Shown: piece after piece, positions 44,262 to 52,593 of the stretch | Layout of the letters: each line of letters opens with the position of its first letter | Numbering within the stretch: position 1 is the first letter of the stretch | NCBI RefSeq assembly: GCF_000472385.1 | Contig: NZ_AWZU01000029.1 | Location: forward strand, 1 to 64,000 | Reading direction: 5' to 3' | Length of the DNA: 64,000 nucleotides | DNA from: Bradyrhizobium sp. ARR65 | GTDB lineage: Bacteria > Pseudomonadota > Alphaproteobacteria > Rhizobiales > Xanthobacteraceae | Made by a program: the position numbers and the translations under genes | Notes under the pieces: model-generated | Told to the model about the DNA's origin: nothing | Database searches by the model: none | Seen by the model: only the letters and a program-made list of their open reading frames with translations

Positions 44262-45431
44262 TTGCGGACAAAAGTCGCAATCATTGGCGCGGGGCCGGCG
44301 GGATTGTTGCTTGGGCAACTCCTCCGCACCTATGGCATCGACAATATCATCCTGGAGAGACAATCGGCGGAGTATGTGCTCGGCCGCATTCGCGCAGGCC
44401 TGCTGGAACAAGGCACGGTCAGGCTGCTGGACGAGGTCGGCGCGGGCGAGCGGGCCCATCGCGAAGGCCTGGTCCATGACGGGATCGAGCTTGCCTTCGG
44501 CGGCGCCCGTCATCGGATCGATATGAAAGCATTGACCGGCAGGACCGTGATGATCTACGGCCAGACGGAGGTGACGCTGGATCTGATGAATGCGCGCAAA
44601 GCGGCGGGACTGACGACCGTCTATCAGGCGGCGAATGTCACGCCGCTCGATTTTGATACCGACCACCCGCGCGTCACCTATGTGAAGGACGGCGTCACCC
44701 GCGAAATCAGTTGCGATTTCATCGCCGGCTGCGACGGTTTCCACGGTATCAGCCGCGCCAGCGTCAAGCCAACAGCGATCGAAGAGTTCGAGCGCGTCTA
44801 TCCGTTCGGCTGGCTCGGCATCCTCTCCGAGACCCCGCCGGTCTCGCATGAGCTGATCTACAACAATCATGAGCGCGGGTTCGCGTTGTGCACGATGCGT
44901 TCGATGCACCGCAGCCGCTATTACCTGCAATGTTCGTTGGACGATCACATCGACCACTGGCCCGACGACCGCTTCTGGGACGAATTGAAGCGGCGGCTCG
45001 ACCAGCGAGCGGCCGACACGATCGTCACCGGTCCCTCGATCGAAAAGAGCATCGCGCCGCTGCGCAGCTTTGTCGCCGAGCCGATGCGGTTCGGGCGCAT
45101 GTTCCTGGCCGGCGACGCCGCCCATATCGTGCCGCCGACCGGCGCCAAGGGTCTGAACCTCGCCGCCAGCGACGCGCACTACCTGGCCATAGCGTTGCGC
45201 GAGTACTACGACGAGAAATCATCCGCCGGCATCGACAATTATTCCGCCACCGCGCTGGCGCGCGTCTGGAAGGCGGTGCGGTTCTCCTGGTGGATGACCT
45301 CGATGCTGCACAAATTTCCCGACACCGGCACTTTCGGCGCACGTATTCAGCTCGCGGAACTGGATTACGTCTGCACCTCCAAAGCGGCGATGACGTCGCT
45401 GGCGGAGAACTATGTGGGGCTGCCGTTCTAG
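44262..45431 (+). CDS. pobA: 4-hydroxybenzoate 3-monooxygenase
   Basis: A 389-residue flavoprotein hydroxylase converting 4-hydroxybenzoate to protocatechuate with NAD(P)H and O2. The FAD Rossmann motif is GAGPAG at 9-14. ILERQSAEYVLGRIRAGLLE near 30-49 holds the arginine conserved in PobA. CDGFHGISR lies near 156-164 and the second FAD motif FLAGDAAHIVPPTGAKGLNL near 282-301. Overall length equals the Pseudomonas enzyme. GGAGG at 44248-44252 sets the start at the TTG at 44262. No protocatechuate dioxygenase genes are in the window. It diverges from the TRAP operon. Confidence 0.93.
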   Translation: MRTKVAIIGAGPAGLLLGQLLRTYGIDNIILERQSAEYVLGRIRAGLLEQGTVRLLDEVGAGERAHREGLVHDGIELAFGGARHRIDMKALTGRTVMIYGQTEVTLDLMNARKAAGLTTVYQAANVTPLDFDTDHPRVTYVKDGVTREISCDFIAGCDGFHGISRASVKPTAIEEFERVYPFGWLGILSETPPVSHELIYNNHERGFALCTMRSMHRSRYYLQCSLDDHIDHWPDDRFWDELKRRLDQRAADTIVTGPSIEKSIAPLRSFVAEPMRFGRMFLAGDAAHIVPPTGAKGLNLAASDAHYLAIALREYYDEKSSAGIDNYSATALARVWKAVRFSWWMTSMLHKFPDTGTFGARIQLAELDYVCTSKAAMTSLAENYVGLPF

Positions 45432-45450
45432 TATTGCGTAATTTGCGCCC

Positions 45451-45550
45451 GTCATTCCGGGACGATGCGAAGCATCGAACTATGGTGCGCATTGCGAACC
45501 TGGGAATCTCGAGATTCCGGGTCTGGTCCTTCGGACCATCCCGGAATGAC
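45451..45550. repeat. Palindromic intergenic repeat (family A)
   Basis: This runs from gtcattccgggacgatgcg to gaccatcccggaatgac, with an internal tggtgcgcattgcgaacc loop. It is downstream of pobA. Confidence 0.8.
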
Positions 45551-45673
45551 GCAAGATTCGTTGCGCGCTCCCTTCAAGCACCTCGCAAACCCCGTTTAAA
45601 ACTTTGTAGGCGGTGAAAACGTCACACCTTTCGCGTTCAATGGCGCCAGGTATTGCCAACACGCGAGCCGCCC

Positions 45674-46090
45674 ATGACCGAAACGATCCCTGCGGGCTTT
45701 GAACCGCACTTCCGTAAGAGCCCGTTCACCGATCCCTGGGAGCCGCTCTATTCCAAGCGCACGGAGAAAGCTGTTGCACTTGGGCTGCGGCTCGCAACAC
45801 CTCACACCAATTCCCGCGGGCTGATCCATGGCGGGCTGATCGCATCGCTTGCCGACAATGCGATGGGCTATAGCTGCGCCCAGGCGACGGGCTGGACGGT
45901 GAGGCTGGTGACGATCAATCTCTCCGTGGACTTCGTCGGCTCCGCCCAAATCGGCCAATGGCTCGCGGTCGAGTGCGAGGTCATCAGGACCGGCAACACC
46001 CTCTGCTTCGCGCAAAGCCTGATCAAGGCGGACGATGTGGTGATCGCGCGGGCGAACGGGACGTTTCGCGTGGTGCCGAAGAAGGGGTGA
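45674..46090 (+). CDS. PaaI/YdiI-type hot-dog thioesterase
   Basis: A 138-residue hot-dog protein. The signature is SRGLIHGGLIASLADNAMGY near residues 46-65, where HGG and the following acidic D are the active-site features of the PaaI/4HBT_3-like branch. It probably hydrolyses an acyl- or aryl-CoA. The ATG at 45674 is the start; a TTG 21 bases upstream is possible. It is a single gene between two family A repeats, downstream of pobA but 242 bases away, so operon membership is doubtful. Confidence 0.82.
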   Translation: MTETIPAGFEPHFRKSPFTDPWEPLYSKRTEKAVALGLRLATPHTNSRGLIHGGLIASLADNAMGYSCAQATGWTVRLVTINLSVDFVGSAQIGQWLAVECEVIRTGNTLCFAQSLIKADDVVIARANGTFRVVPKKG

Positions 46091-46100
46091 TGAGGATACT

Positions 46101-46205
46101 GTCGTTCCGGGGCGATCCGAAGGATCGAACCCGGAACCTCGGGATTCTCAGGTGCGCGAGTTGCGCACCGTAGTTCGGTGCTCTCGCACCGCCCCGGAAC
46201 CACGA
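46101..46205. repeat. Palindromic intergenic repeat (family A, diverged)
   Basis: This runs from gtcgttccggggcgatccg to cgccccggaaccacgac, with internal hairpin gcgcgagttgcgc. It separates the thioesterase and lysR 3' ends. Confidence 0.75.
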
Positions 46206-46212
46206 CGCAGTG

Positions 46213-47106
46213 TCACCCAAACCGCCAATCAGCTGTCTCGACCACGAGATCGATAAAGGCGCGCACCTTCGCCGACAACAATCGTGAGGTCGGATAGACG
46301 ATATGGATCGGCAATGCCGGCCGCTCGAACTTTTGCAGCACGATCCTGAGCCGGCCGCGCTTCACCGCGTCGGCGGCCTGATAGGCCAGCACGCGCGTCA
46401 GGCCGCCGCCGGCTTCGGCATGCTGGATCGCGGCATCGGCGTTGTTGGTGGAAAAGCGCGGGATCACGGTCACCTGCAGCTCGCTTTCCTCCTTGCCGAA
46501 ACGCCATTCCGCCGTCGCGGCCAGCGCGCCGAACTGGATGATCTGGTGCGAGGCGAGCGCCTCCGGCGTCTTCGGCTCGCCATGCGCCTTCAGATAAGCG
46601 GGCGAGGCCACTACGATGCGCCGCATGTCGCCGACATGGCGCGCCACCAGCGAGGAGTCCGGCAGATGCCCGATCCGCACCGCGAGGTCGACGCCGTCCT
46701 CGACCAGGTTGACCATGCGGTCCTCCAGCCGCAACTCGCCTGACACTTCGCCATAGCGCTTCAGGTACGCCGACATCACCGGGCTGACATGCAGCCGGCC
46801 GAAGCCGACCGGCGCCGAGACCACAAGCCGGCCGGTCGGGCGGGTGCGCTCGCCTTCGGCCGCGAGCTCGGCTTCCTCGATATCGGCGAGGATGCGCCTG
46901 GCACGCTCGAGATAGCGCGCGCCGGCATCGGTCAGCGACACCTGGCGCGTGGTCCGCTGCAACAGCCGCACGCCGAGCCGTTCTTCGAGCGCGGCGATGA
47001 GCCGCGTCACCGCCGGCGGCGACAGGCCGAGCTTGCGGGCGGCGGGCGCAAAGCCGTGGGCGTCCGCCACCGTCACAAAGGCCTGCATGGCTTCGATCCG
47101 GTCCAT
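46213..47106 (-). CDS. LysR family transcriptional regulator
   Basis: A 297-residue LysR regulator. The N-terminal helix-turn-helix is at about 1-60 (FVTVADAHGFAPAARKLGLS and PPAVTRLIAALEERLGVRLL), and the effector domain from about 88 to the C-terminus. It belongs to the branch whose third segment reads QRTTRQVSLTDAG. It diverges from the PNPOx-family gene, its probable target. A second long frame overlapping it on the same strand is a shadow. The effector is unknown. Confidence 0.9.
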   Translation of the reverse strand: MDRIEAMQAFVTVADAHGFAPAARKLGLSPPAVTRLIAALEERLGVRLLQRTTRQVSLTDAGARYLERARRILADIEEAELAAEGERTRPTGRLVVSAPVGFGRLHVSPVMSAYLKRYGEVSGELRLEDRMVNLVEDGVDLAVRIGHLPDSSLVARHVGDMRRIVVASPAYLKAHGEPKTPEALASHQIIQFGALAATAEWRFGKEESELQVTVIPRFSTNNADAAIQHAEAGGGLTRVLAYQAADAVKRGRLRIVLQKFERPALPIHIVYPTSRLLSAKVRAFIDLVVETADWRFG

Positions 47107-47114
47107 GGATATTA

Positions 47115-47129
47115 TTGCATATCCTGCAA
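47115..47129. promoter_or_regulatory. Candidate LysR binding site
   Basis: TTGCA (47115-47119) and TGCAA (47125-47129) form an inverted repeat. TGCATATCCTGCA satisfies the T-N11-A LysR box. It starts 9 bases upstream of lysR, in the divergent gap. Confidence 0.45.
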
Positions 47130-47222
47130 CGATGAAGTGTCAATCGGCCTGATTGTTTTAGCCGGCAAAAGATCCATCTTGGGCGGCAAAACCGGGCCGC
47201 AAGCCCGCGGGAGACGTTTCCG

Positions 47223-47846
47223 ATGTCAGAGACCCATGTCTATCCGAGCGACGTTGCCTTCACGCCGGCGGTCAAATCGATCCAGGCCCGCAAGGGCTCG
47301 CGCGAGCATTATGCGCTGATGGAGCAGCGCGGCTGGCGCACCGAAATCGACCAGAACCTCGCGGCGTTCCTGGGCGAGGCCAACAGCTTTTATCTGGCCA
47401 CCGCCTCGGCCTGCGGCCAGCCCTACATCCAGCACCGCGGCGGCCCTCCGGGTTTCTTGAAGGTGCTGGACAGGCACACCCTGGCCTTCGCCGACTACGC
47501 AGGAAATCGCCAGTACATCACGCAAGGCAATCTCTCGGAAAACCCGAAGGCGTATATCTTCGTGATGGATTACGCGCATCGCCGGCGCGTGAAGATCTGG
47601 GGCGAAGCCCGCGTCGTCGACGACGATGCCGCGCTGACGCAATCCCTGATGCCGAAAGGCTATCGCGCGAGGCCTGAGCAGGTGATCCTGTTCACGGTCG
47701 CGGCCTGGGACACCAACTGCCCGCAGCACATCCCGCAAAAATTCGATGCCGCCGATGTTGCCGCAGCGCTCGCCGCGCGCGATGCAAGGATTGCGGAATT
47801 GGAAGCGGAAGTGGCGGCGTTGAAGGGGGTGACGGCGTCGCAATAG
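47223..47846 (+). CDS. Pyridoxamine 5'-phosphate oxidase family FMN protein
   Basis: A 207-residue split-barrel flavin protein. LGEANSFYLATASACGQPYIQHRGGPPGF near residues 50-78 and FADYAGNRQYITQGNLSEN near 88-106 are typical of the PNPOx-like branch annotated near LysR or GST genes. It is unlikely to be the true PdxH and is probably an FMN-dependent oxidoreductase. The C-terminus ends in a short coiled coil (DARIAELEAEVAALKG). It is divergent from lysR, and a likely regulated target. Confidence 0.82.
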   Translation: MSETHVYPSDVAFTPAVKSIQARKGSREHYALMEQRGWRTEIDQNLAAFLGEANSFYLATASACGQPYIQHRGGPPGFLKVLDRHTLAFADYAGNRQYITQGNLSENPKAYIFVMDYAHRRRVKIWGEARVVDDDAALTQSLMPKGYRARPEQVILFTVAAWDTNCPQHIPQKFDAADVAAALAARDARIAELEAEVAALKGVTASQ

Positions 47847-47972
47847 TATTTGAGAATTGCTCTCGCCGCGGGCTCAGTCCACTTCGCCCCGCTTGCGGAG
47901 AGAGGTCGGATCGCACCGCAAGATGCGATCCCGGTGATGGGGAGTCACCGCGAGTTCAGTGCGTGGAGACAG

Positions 47973-48001
47973 CCCCTCTCCCCGCGAAGTGCGGGGAGAG
48001 G
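47973..48001. repeat. Inverted repeat between convergent genes (family E)
   Basis: cccctctccccgc-gaagt-gcggggagaggg is a 12-13-bp hairpin in the gap between the PNPOx-family and GST gene stops. Confidence 0.65.
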
Positions 48002-48011
48002 GAGAAGAGAG

Positions 48012-48740
48012 TCACGCCGCCTCGCGCTCGGCCTTCCACGCGAATTCCGGATAATATTGGCCCATCATCCGATCGACATAGGCGGCGAGATTGGCAAACT
48101 GCTCCGCCCGCTCCCGCAAACGCGATGAGAAGAACGGCGTCAGGATTCCGGCCAGCGCGCCGAAGGCGGTGGCGTCGGTGCCGCAGGGTTTCGCGCCCAT
48201 CAGATAGGGCTTGTCGCCGAGCTGCACCGAGAGCGCGAACAGCGAGCGCACCGCGAGCTCGACATCATCGTCCGGCGCGTGGCGGCCGAGGCCGCTCAAC
48301 AGATAGTTCTCGGCGACGCGGAACTGCGCGTCCTCGCGCAGCTTCTCGCGGGCGTGTTCCGGCGCGCCATCGAAGAAATGCGCCGGCCCCTTGGCGAAAT
48401 TCTCCGGATCGACCCAGCGCGCGCCGACCAGCGCCCAGTAAACATGATGCTCGATCATCCGCTCGAAGGCCCAGGCCTGCGCGCGCTGCGCCCGGTCGAG
48501 GCCCTCGTCGAAATCAAAGCCGTATTTGCGCTCGATATGGGCGCGGATGAAGGTAGAATCGGCGATCGCCTGCCCCTCGTCCTCGATGAAGGGGAGCTGC
48601 CCCTTGGGCGAGGCCGGCGGCATCGCCCGTTCCTTGCGATAGGCGAGGCCAGCCATTTTGAGCTGGACCTCGGTCTTGGTCACAAAGGGGCTGATTTCCG
48701 GCAGGCCGAAACCGGTGCCAAAGCCAAACAGGGTGATCAT
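48012..48740 (-). CDS. Glutathione S-transferase family protein (Fax/metaxin-like)
   Basis: A 242-residue protein. The N-terminal thioredoxin-like domain has GLPEISPFVTKTEVQLKMAG near residues 12-31 and KGQLPFIEDEGQAIADSTFI near 46-65, and the C-terminal helical domain ends with YVDRMMGQYYPEFA. These are features of the failed-axon-connections/metaxin GST branch found in alphaproteobacteria. A glutathione-dependent activity is expected but the substrate is unknown. Its promoter region contains one copy of the palindrome also found upstream of the YafY regulator. Confidence 0.85.
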   Translation of the reverse strand: MITLFGFGTGFGLPEISPFVTKTEVQLKMAGLAYRKERAMPPASPKGQLPFIEDEGQAIADSTFIRAHIERKYGFDFDEGLDRAQRAQAWAFERMIEHHVYWALVGARWVDPENFAKGPAHFFDGAPEHAREKLREDAQFRVAENYLLSGLGRHAPDDDVELAVRSLFALSVQLGDKPYLMGAKPCGTDATAFGALAGILTPFFSSRLRERAEQFANLAAYVDRMMGQYYPEFAWKAEREAA

Positions 48741-48774
48741 GCGCGAGCTCCCGATGTCGTGATGGCGGTAAGCC

Positions 48775-49038
48775 CTAGCGCCGTCCTGCTGCCACCATGG
48801 TGTCAGCAGCCGTCAGGGACCTGGCGAATTGGGCTCCCTGAAGCGCGCGGCGGGCGATATTTTCGACCCAGGCGTTCGCGGCCGCACTGAGCGCAGCCGA
48901 CAGCAGGCCGATCAGCGCGAGGCGAAGGTCACCGGAGGCGACATTGAGAGTGACCAGGCGTTCGAATGCCAAACAACCCAGTCTCGTCTGCAGCGACTGC
49001 CAACAGCCGCCGACATCCAGGTTATAGAGAGTGGTCAT
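48775..49038 (-). CDS. Small conserved-looking hypothetical protein
   Basis: An 87-residue ORF with an ATG at 49038 and AAGGGA about nine bases upstream. It has a hydrophobic central stretch (LRLALIGLLSAALSAAANAWV, about 41-61) and a basic C-terminus. I do not recognise the family. It diverges from the YafY-type regulator and lies just upstream of the GST gene on the same strand. Twin palindromes lie at its 3' end and in front of it, which suggests it is part of the regulator's target unit. Confidence 0.55.
   Translation of the reverse strand: MTTLYNLDVGGCWQSLQTRLGCLAFERLVTLNVASGDLRLALIGLLSAALSAAANAWVENIARRALQGAQFARSLTAADTMVAAGRR
48786..48809. promoter_or_regulatory. Palindrome copy 1 (candidate YafY operator, upstream of GST gene)
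   Basis: CTGCTG (48786-48791) and CAGCAG (48804-48809) enclose a 12-base spacer ccaccatggtgt. It is 46-69 bases upstream of the GST start and inside the 3' end of the 87-residue ORF. It matches the site at 49085-49108 at 21 of 24 positions. Confidence 0.6.
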
Positions 49039-49084
49039 GGACAAGATCCCTTCATTTGAAGCGTTGTCCCGTTATAGAAAACCC

Positions 49085-49108
49085 CTGCTGCCAACATCCT
49101 GTCAGCAG
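49085..49108. promoter_or_regulatory. Palindrome copy 2 (candidate YafY operator)
   Basis: CTGCTG (49085-49090) and CAGCAG (49103-49108) enclose ccaacatcctgt. It lies in the divergent gap, 33 bases upstream of the YafY-type regulator start and 47 from the small ORF. Confidence 0.6.
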
Positions 49109-49140
49109 CAGCAAGTCCTCGTTTTCACACGAGAAATTCC

Positions 49141-49839
49141 ATGAGACGCGCCGACCGGCTGTTTCAGATCATTCAGGTCTTGCGAAGGTCGCGCAATCCG
49201 CTGACGGCGGATGCGATCGCGGCCGAACTGGAGACCTCCAAGCGCACGATCTATCGCGACATCGCAACGCTGATCGGCCAGCGCGTGCCGATCCGCGGCG
49301 AGGCCGGCATGGGCTACATCCTGGAAAAAGGCTTCGACCTGCCGCCCCTGATGCTGACACCGGACGAGATCGAGGCGGCGGTGCTCGGCGCGCAATGGGT
49401 GGCCAACAATGCCGATGCGGTGCTGGCGCGCGCGGCCGAGGACCTGATGGCCAAGATCGCCGACACGGTGCCGGAGCGGCTGCGCCCCTTCGTGCTCGAG
49501 CCCGCCAGCCGCGCCCGCGCCAATTGGCGGAAAGAGCCCGATCGCATCGACATGGCGCGGACGCGCAGCCAGATTCACGAAGGCAAGAAGATCGCGCTGC
49601 ACTATCGCGACGAGCAGGGCCGCGATAGCGAGCGCACGATCTGGCCGATCGCGATCGGCTATCACGAGGCGGTGCGCATCCTCGCGGCCTGGTGCGAGCT
49701 CAGACGCGATTTTCGCAGCTTCCGCACCGACCGCGTGATCGATGCGCAATATCTCGACGAGAAATACCCCGAAAGGCGCGATGCGCTGCGTGCCAAATGG
49801 CGGCGCAGCCTGGTGTGGGAGCATCCGAAGGATGTCTGA
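49141..49839 (+). CDS. YafY/DeoR-type HTH-WYL domain transcriptional regulator
   Basis: A 232-residue regulator. An N-terminal HTH_11 domain (about 1-60: RADRLFQIIQVLRRSRNPLT, AIAAELETSKRTIYRDIATL) is followed by a WYL ligand-binding domain (about 135-215: IHEGKKIALHYRDEQGRDSE and TIWPIAIGYHEAVRILAAWC). The end RTDRVIDAQYLDEKYPERR fits the YafY branch. It diverges from the small ORF and GST gene, with two matching palindromes as likely operators. Its 3' end overlaps the YkgJ-family start by eight bases. Confidence 0.9.
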   Translation: MRRADRLFQIIQVLRRSRNPLTADAIAAELETSKRTIYRDIATLIGQRVPIRGEAGMGYILEKGFDLPPLMLTPDEIEAAVLGAQWVANNADAVLARAAEDLMAKIADTVPERLRPFVLEPASRARANWRKEPDRIDMARTRSQIHEGKKIALHYRDEQGRDSERTIWPIAIGYHEAVRILAAWCELRRDFRSFRTDRVIDAQYLDEKYPERRDALRAKWRRSLVWEHPKDV

Positions 49840-50155
49840 TAGCTTGGACTGCACTTCCGCTGCGACGGACAACCCGTGCGTCACCTGCGGCGCCTGCTGC
49901 GCCTATTCGGAAAACTGGCCGCGTTTCTCGACCGAGGATGACGCCGCGCTCGAGCTCATTCCCGAGCAATTGGTGAATGCGCGCGGATCCGGCATGGCCT
50001 GCGAGAACGACCGCTGCGCGGCGCTCACGGGCCGCATCGGCGTCGCCACCTCCTGCGCGATCTACGCGATCCGCCCCGACGTGTGCCGCACCTGCATGCC
50101 GGGCGACCCTGAATGCACCATGGCGCGACGGAAGCACGGGCTGCCGGCGCTTTGA
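49832..50155 (+). CDS. YkgJ-family cysteine cluster protein
   Basis: A 107-residue protein. The CxxCGACC core (CVTCGACCAYSENWPRFSTED, near residues 16-36) and later cysteines in ACENDRC, TSCAIYAIRPDVCRTC and GDPEC match the YkgJ CxxCxxCC family, thought to bind zinc or an iron-sulfur cluster. The ATG at 49832 follows GAAG and overlaps the regulator's stop, so the two are translationally coupled. The function of the family is not settled. Confidence 0.82.
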   Translation: MSDSLDCTSAATDNPCVTCGACCAYSENWPRFSTEDDAALELIPEQLVNARGSGMACENDRCAALTGRIGVATSCAIYAIRPDVCRTCMPGDPECTMARRKHGLPAL

Positions 50156-50171
50156 TCGTGTTGCAGTCACC

Positions 50172-50250
50172 GTCATTGCGAGCGAAGCGAAGCAATCCAG
50201 AGCCATGCGCGACGTTTTGGATTCTTCGTCGCTGCGCTCCTCGCAATGAC
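50172..50250. repeat. Palindromic repeat (family B)
   Basis: This starts gtcattgcgagcgaagcgaa and ends cgctcctcgcaatgac, complementary over the terminal 12-13 bases. Confidence 0.78.
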
Positions 50251-50312
50251 GTAGTCCTTGTCGTATGTCGGGGTTATGGGCGCTGGCTTTCGCCAGGGCG
50301 ACGAGCGTGAGA

Positions 50313-50702
50313 TCAGGCCGTCACCGCCTCACCGACATCATCCTCCTCATCGCTGAGCGGCGAGAAGGTGGCGAGTGGTTTGGTCGAGAGCGTGATCGGC
50401 TTGCGACCGGTTGAGGGCTTTGTGCGGCCGGCGGATGCGCGCGATTGGGCGTAGAGGACCGAACCGACACGGCCGCCCAACTGGGCCAGTTCGCGCTCGC
50501 TGCAGCTTGCGGCAATCGCGAGCGCCAGCGAATGCAGATGGCTCCTGCGGTAGCAGAACAGCGCGAGTTGCGCCCGCACGTCGGACGAGACGCTTTCGAC
50601 GAGCCTGGCGAGCCCATGCTCGCTCGCGCGGTACATCTCGCCGAGCAGCTCTTCCCGCACCGGGCAGCGCTCATTGTCGTAGGCGTCGCGGCTGGAAAAC
50701 AT
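50313..50702 (-). CDS. Hypothetical protein
   Basis: A 129-residue ORF starting at the ATG at 50702 (MFSSRDAYDNERCPVREELL) with AAGAGGA about nine bases upstream. The first 90 residues look like a folded helical domain (LLGEMYRASEHGLARLVESV, DVRAQLALFCYRRSHLHSLA). The last 40 are low-complexity and end acidic (LSDEEDDVGEAVTA). I do not recognise the family. The RBS and amino-acid composition support it as a real gene; it stands alone between a family B repeat and the DUF3307 gene. Confidence 0.65.
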   Translation of the reverse strand: MFSSRDAYDNERCPVREELLGEMYRASEHGLARLVESVSSDVRAQLALFCYRRSHLHSLALAIAASCSERELAQLGGRVGSVLYAQSRASAGRTKPSTGRKPITLSTKPLATFSPLSDEEDDVGEAVTA

Positions 50703-50890
50703 CGCAGATCCTCTTGATACTGAGGATGCAATGCAATCTGCTAACGAAAGGTTAACCAGGCGCGCCGGTAGTTTCACGGATGCCTTGATCGGGAGCCACG
50801 AATCGGAATGAGCGCGGCTTCCGCGCAGTCGTGATCATGATGAACATGCCCTCTGAACTCGGCAGAGTCGGCCCTGGCTGAAATAGCCCC

Positions 50891-51292
50891 TCAATTCGCC
50901 GCCATGAAAATCGACAGCGCGAAACCAGTGAGGTGATGCAGCGCCTGGTCGACGCCGATCACGGTCCAGAACCACGGATGCTCCGGCGTCAGGCCGAAGC
51001 GCGACGAGACCAGGCCCTTGATGCGATCGATGATGATGTGGATGGCGAAATCGATGAAGGCCACGAACCAGAAGCGCGGCGCCACGATCAGGATCAGCGC
51101 TAATGCAACCGCAAGATGTACCAGGCAATGGGCCAGAAGCGGCAGCGCCCAGCCGGTCTTCTGGTCCTTGCCGTGGGCCATCCATCCGGTCTGCAGCACG
51201 AAATCGGCGATGATGTGCTTCACGGTGAGCAGCAGCATCCAGCCGATCAGCGCGCCCAAAGGAACCGACGACGAAAGAGATGGAAGCGACAA
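50891..51292 (-). CDS. DUF3307 family membrane protein
   Basis: A 133-residue membrane protein with about four helices. VKHIIADFVLQTGWMAHGK near residues 24-42, LAHCLVHLAVALALIL near 53-68 and FAIHIIIDRIKG near 82-93 are DUF3307 hallmarks. The H/D residues in these helices are conserved in the family. The function is unknown. It is a single gene. Confidence 0.82.
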   Translation of the reverse strand: MSLPSLSSSVPLGALIGWMLLLTVKHIIADFVLQTGWMAHGKDQKTGWALPLLAHCLVHLAVALALILIVAPRFWFVAFIDFAIHIIIDRIKGLVSSRFGLTPEHPWFWTVIGVDQALHHLTGFALSIFMAAN

Positions 51293-51756
51293 GCTGACGT
51301 CCCTTGACTAGCAAGCTTGGCACGCGGGAAATGGAGGCGTTCAGCGCAACTTGTTCTCAAACCCGGCCAATAAGCCCCTATGGCCTTTTATGGCATCTCC
51401 GCAGGCAGATTGCACCTGTCGGGAACCTGAAAAACGGCAGGTGTGGCCGAACGGTGCCATCCCACCGCCGACCTTGCGAGCGGCTGGAAACAAAGGTGAA
51501 TTCGCGCTGGTTTTTGCAATCGCCACGACGGTGGGCACCTTGCCGCCAACCCTGAATTGCCGCGCCTTTTTAAGGCTTTGGTATTTCGGCGGACAGCCGG
51601 CGGCTATTCAGCCGCGCAAAATCGGGCCAACGTGCCGCCGCGCTCAGCGCTGCACGAGCGGGGCCGTGCATCCTTCGAGGCTCCCTTGCGCGAACGCCCT
51701 CTGGCGACAAAACGGCAAAGCCGTTTGCGCCGGGATGACGGGTCACAGCGCGTCGG
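51293..51756. other. Gene-free interval with a diverged family C repeat
   Basis: No ORF with credible composition or a ribosome-binding site is seen. 51669-51740 (catccttcgaggctcc ... cgggatgacgggt) resembles the repeat at 34698-34840. The rest shows no structure I can name. Confidence 0.5.
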
Positions 51757-52593
51757 TCAGCTCGCCCAATTCTCGCGGAATTCGCCGAACAGCGTCATGC
51801 CGCCGCAGGCGTAGATGGTCTGCCCGGTGATGTAGCTCGCCTCACTAGAGGCGAGAAATGCAAACACGGCGGCGATCTCTTCGGCCCTGCCGACACGCCC
51901 GAGTGGAATGTGCCCCTCGACCACTGCGCGCTTGGCGGGATCGCCCGTCCACGCCGCATTGATCGGCGTGTCGATCGCGCCGGGGCCGACGGCATTGACG
52001 CGAATGCCGCGGCCGGCAAATTCGAGCGCCAGTGTCCGCGTCAGACCGGCCATCGCCGCCTTGCTGATCGAATAGGCGAGATAGCCGGGCTTGGGGATGA
52101 TCTGGTGGACGCTGGAGCAGTTGATGATGTTGCCGCCCCCGCCGCGCGCGACGAAGTGCGCAAGCGCATGCCTCGCGCAGAGCACGGCCCCGTTCAGGTT
52201 CACCTCGAGAATGCGACGATAGGTCTCGACATCCAGCGCCTCGCTCGGCGACTCCTTCTGGAAGCCCGCATTGTTGACCAGGCAATCCAGCCGCGGCCAG
52301 CGTGCGAGCACCGCCTCGAACATCCGCGCGATCTCAGCTTCGCTACCGATATCCGCCTCGATAACGAAATGGTCCCGCTTGCCATGCCCCCGCTCGCGCG
52401 ACGCCGCCTCCACGCGCGCCAGCGCATCCTCAGCGACCGCCCGCGATCCGATGAAATTGATGGCAACGTTGGCACCTTCCTGAGCGAAGCGAACAGCGAC
52501 CGCGCGTCCGATGCCTTGAGGGGCGCCAGTTACGAGCGCGTATTGATCGATGAGGCGGGATGAAAATTGAGGTGAACGTTCGGATTGCTGCAT
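51757..52593 (-). CDS. SDR family oxidoreductase (glucose 1-dehydrogenase-like)
   Basis: A 278-residue classical SDR with a short N-terminal extension. The coenzyme motif TGAPQGIG is near residues 22-29, NNAG near 104, the catalytic serine in NCSSVHQIIP and YSISKAAMAG near 173-182, and the C-terminal YITGQTIYACGG. PQG replaces the usual SRG/ARG phrase in the glycine motif. Related enzymes are often annotated as glucose 1-dehydrogenase, but the substrate is unknown. The start is the ATG at 52593 (MQQSERSP). It is monocistronic. Confidence 0.85.
   Translation of the reverse strand: MQQSERSPQFSSRLIDQYALVTGAPQGIGRAVAVRFAQEGANVAINFIGSRAVAEDALARVEAASRERGHGKRDHFVIEADIGSEAEIARMFEAVLARWPRLDCLVNNAGFQKESPSEALDVETYRRILEVNLNGAVLCARHALAHFVARGGGGNIINCSSVHQIIPKPGYLAYSISKAAMAGLTRTLALEFAGRGIRVNAVGPGAIDTPINAAWTGDPAKRAVVEGHIPLGRVGRAEEIAAVFAFLASSEASYITGQTIYACGGMTLFGEFRENWAS

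Noticed and set aside
51351..51830. 159-codon plus-strand ORF
   Set aside because: The composition looks random, there is no ribosome-binding site, and it runs antisense into the SDR gene and through a repeat.
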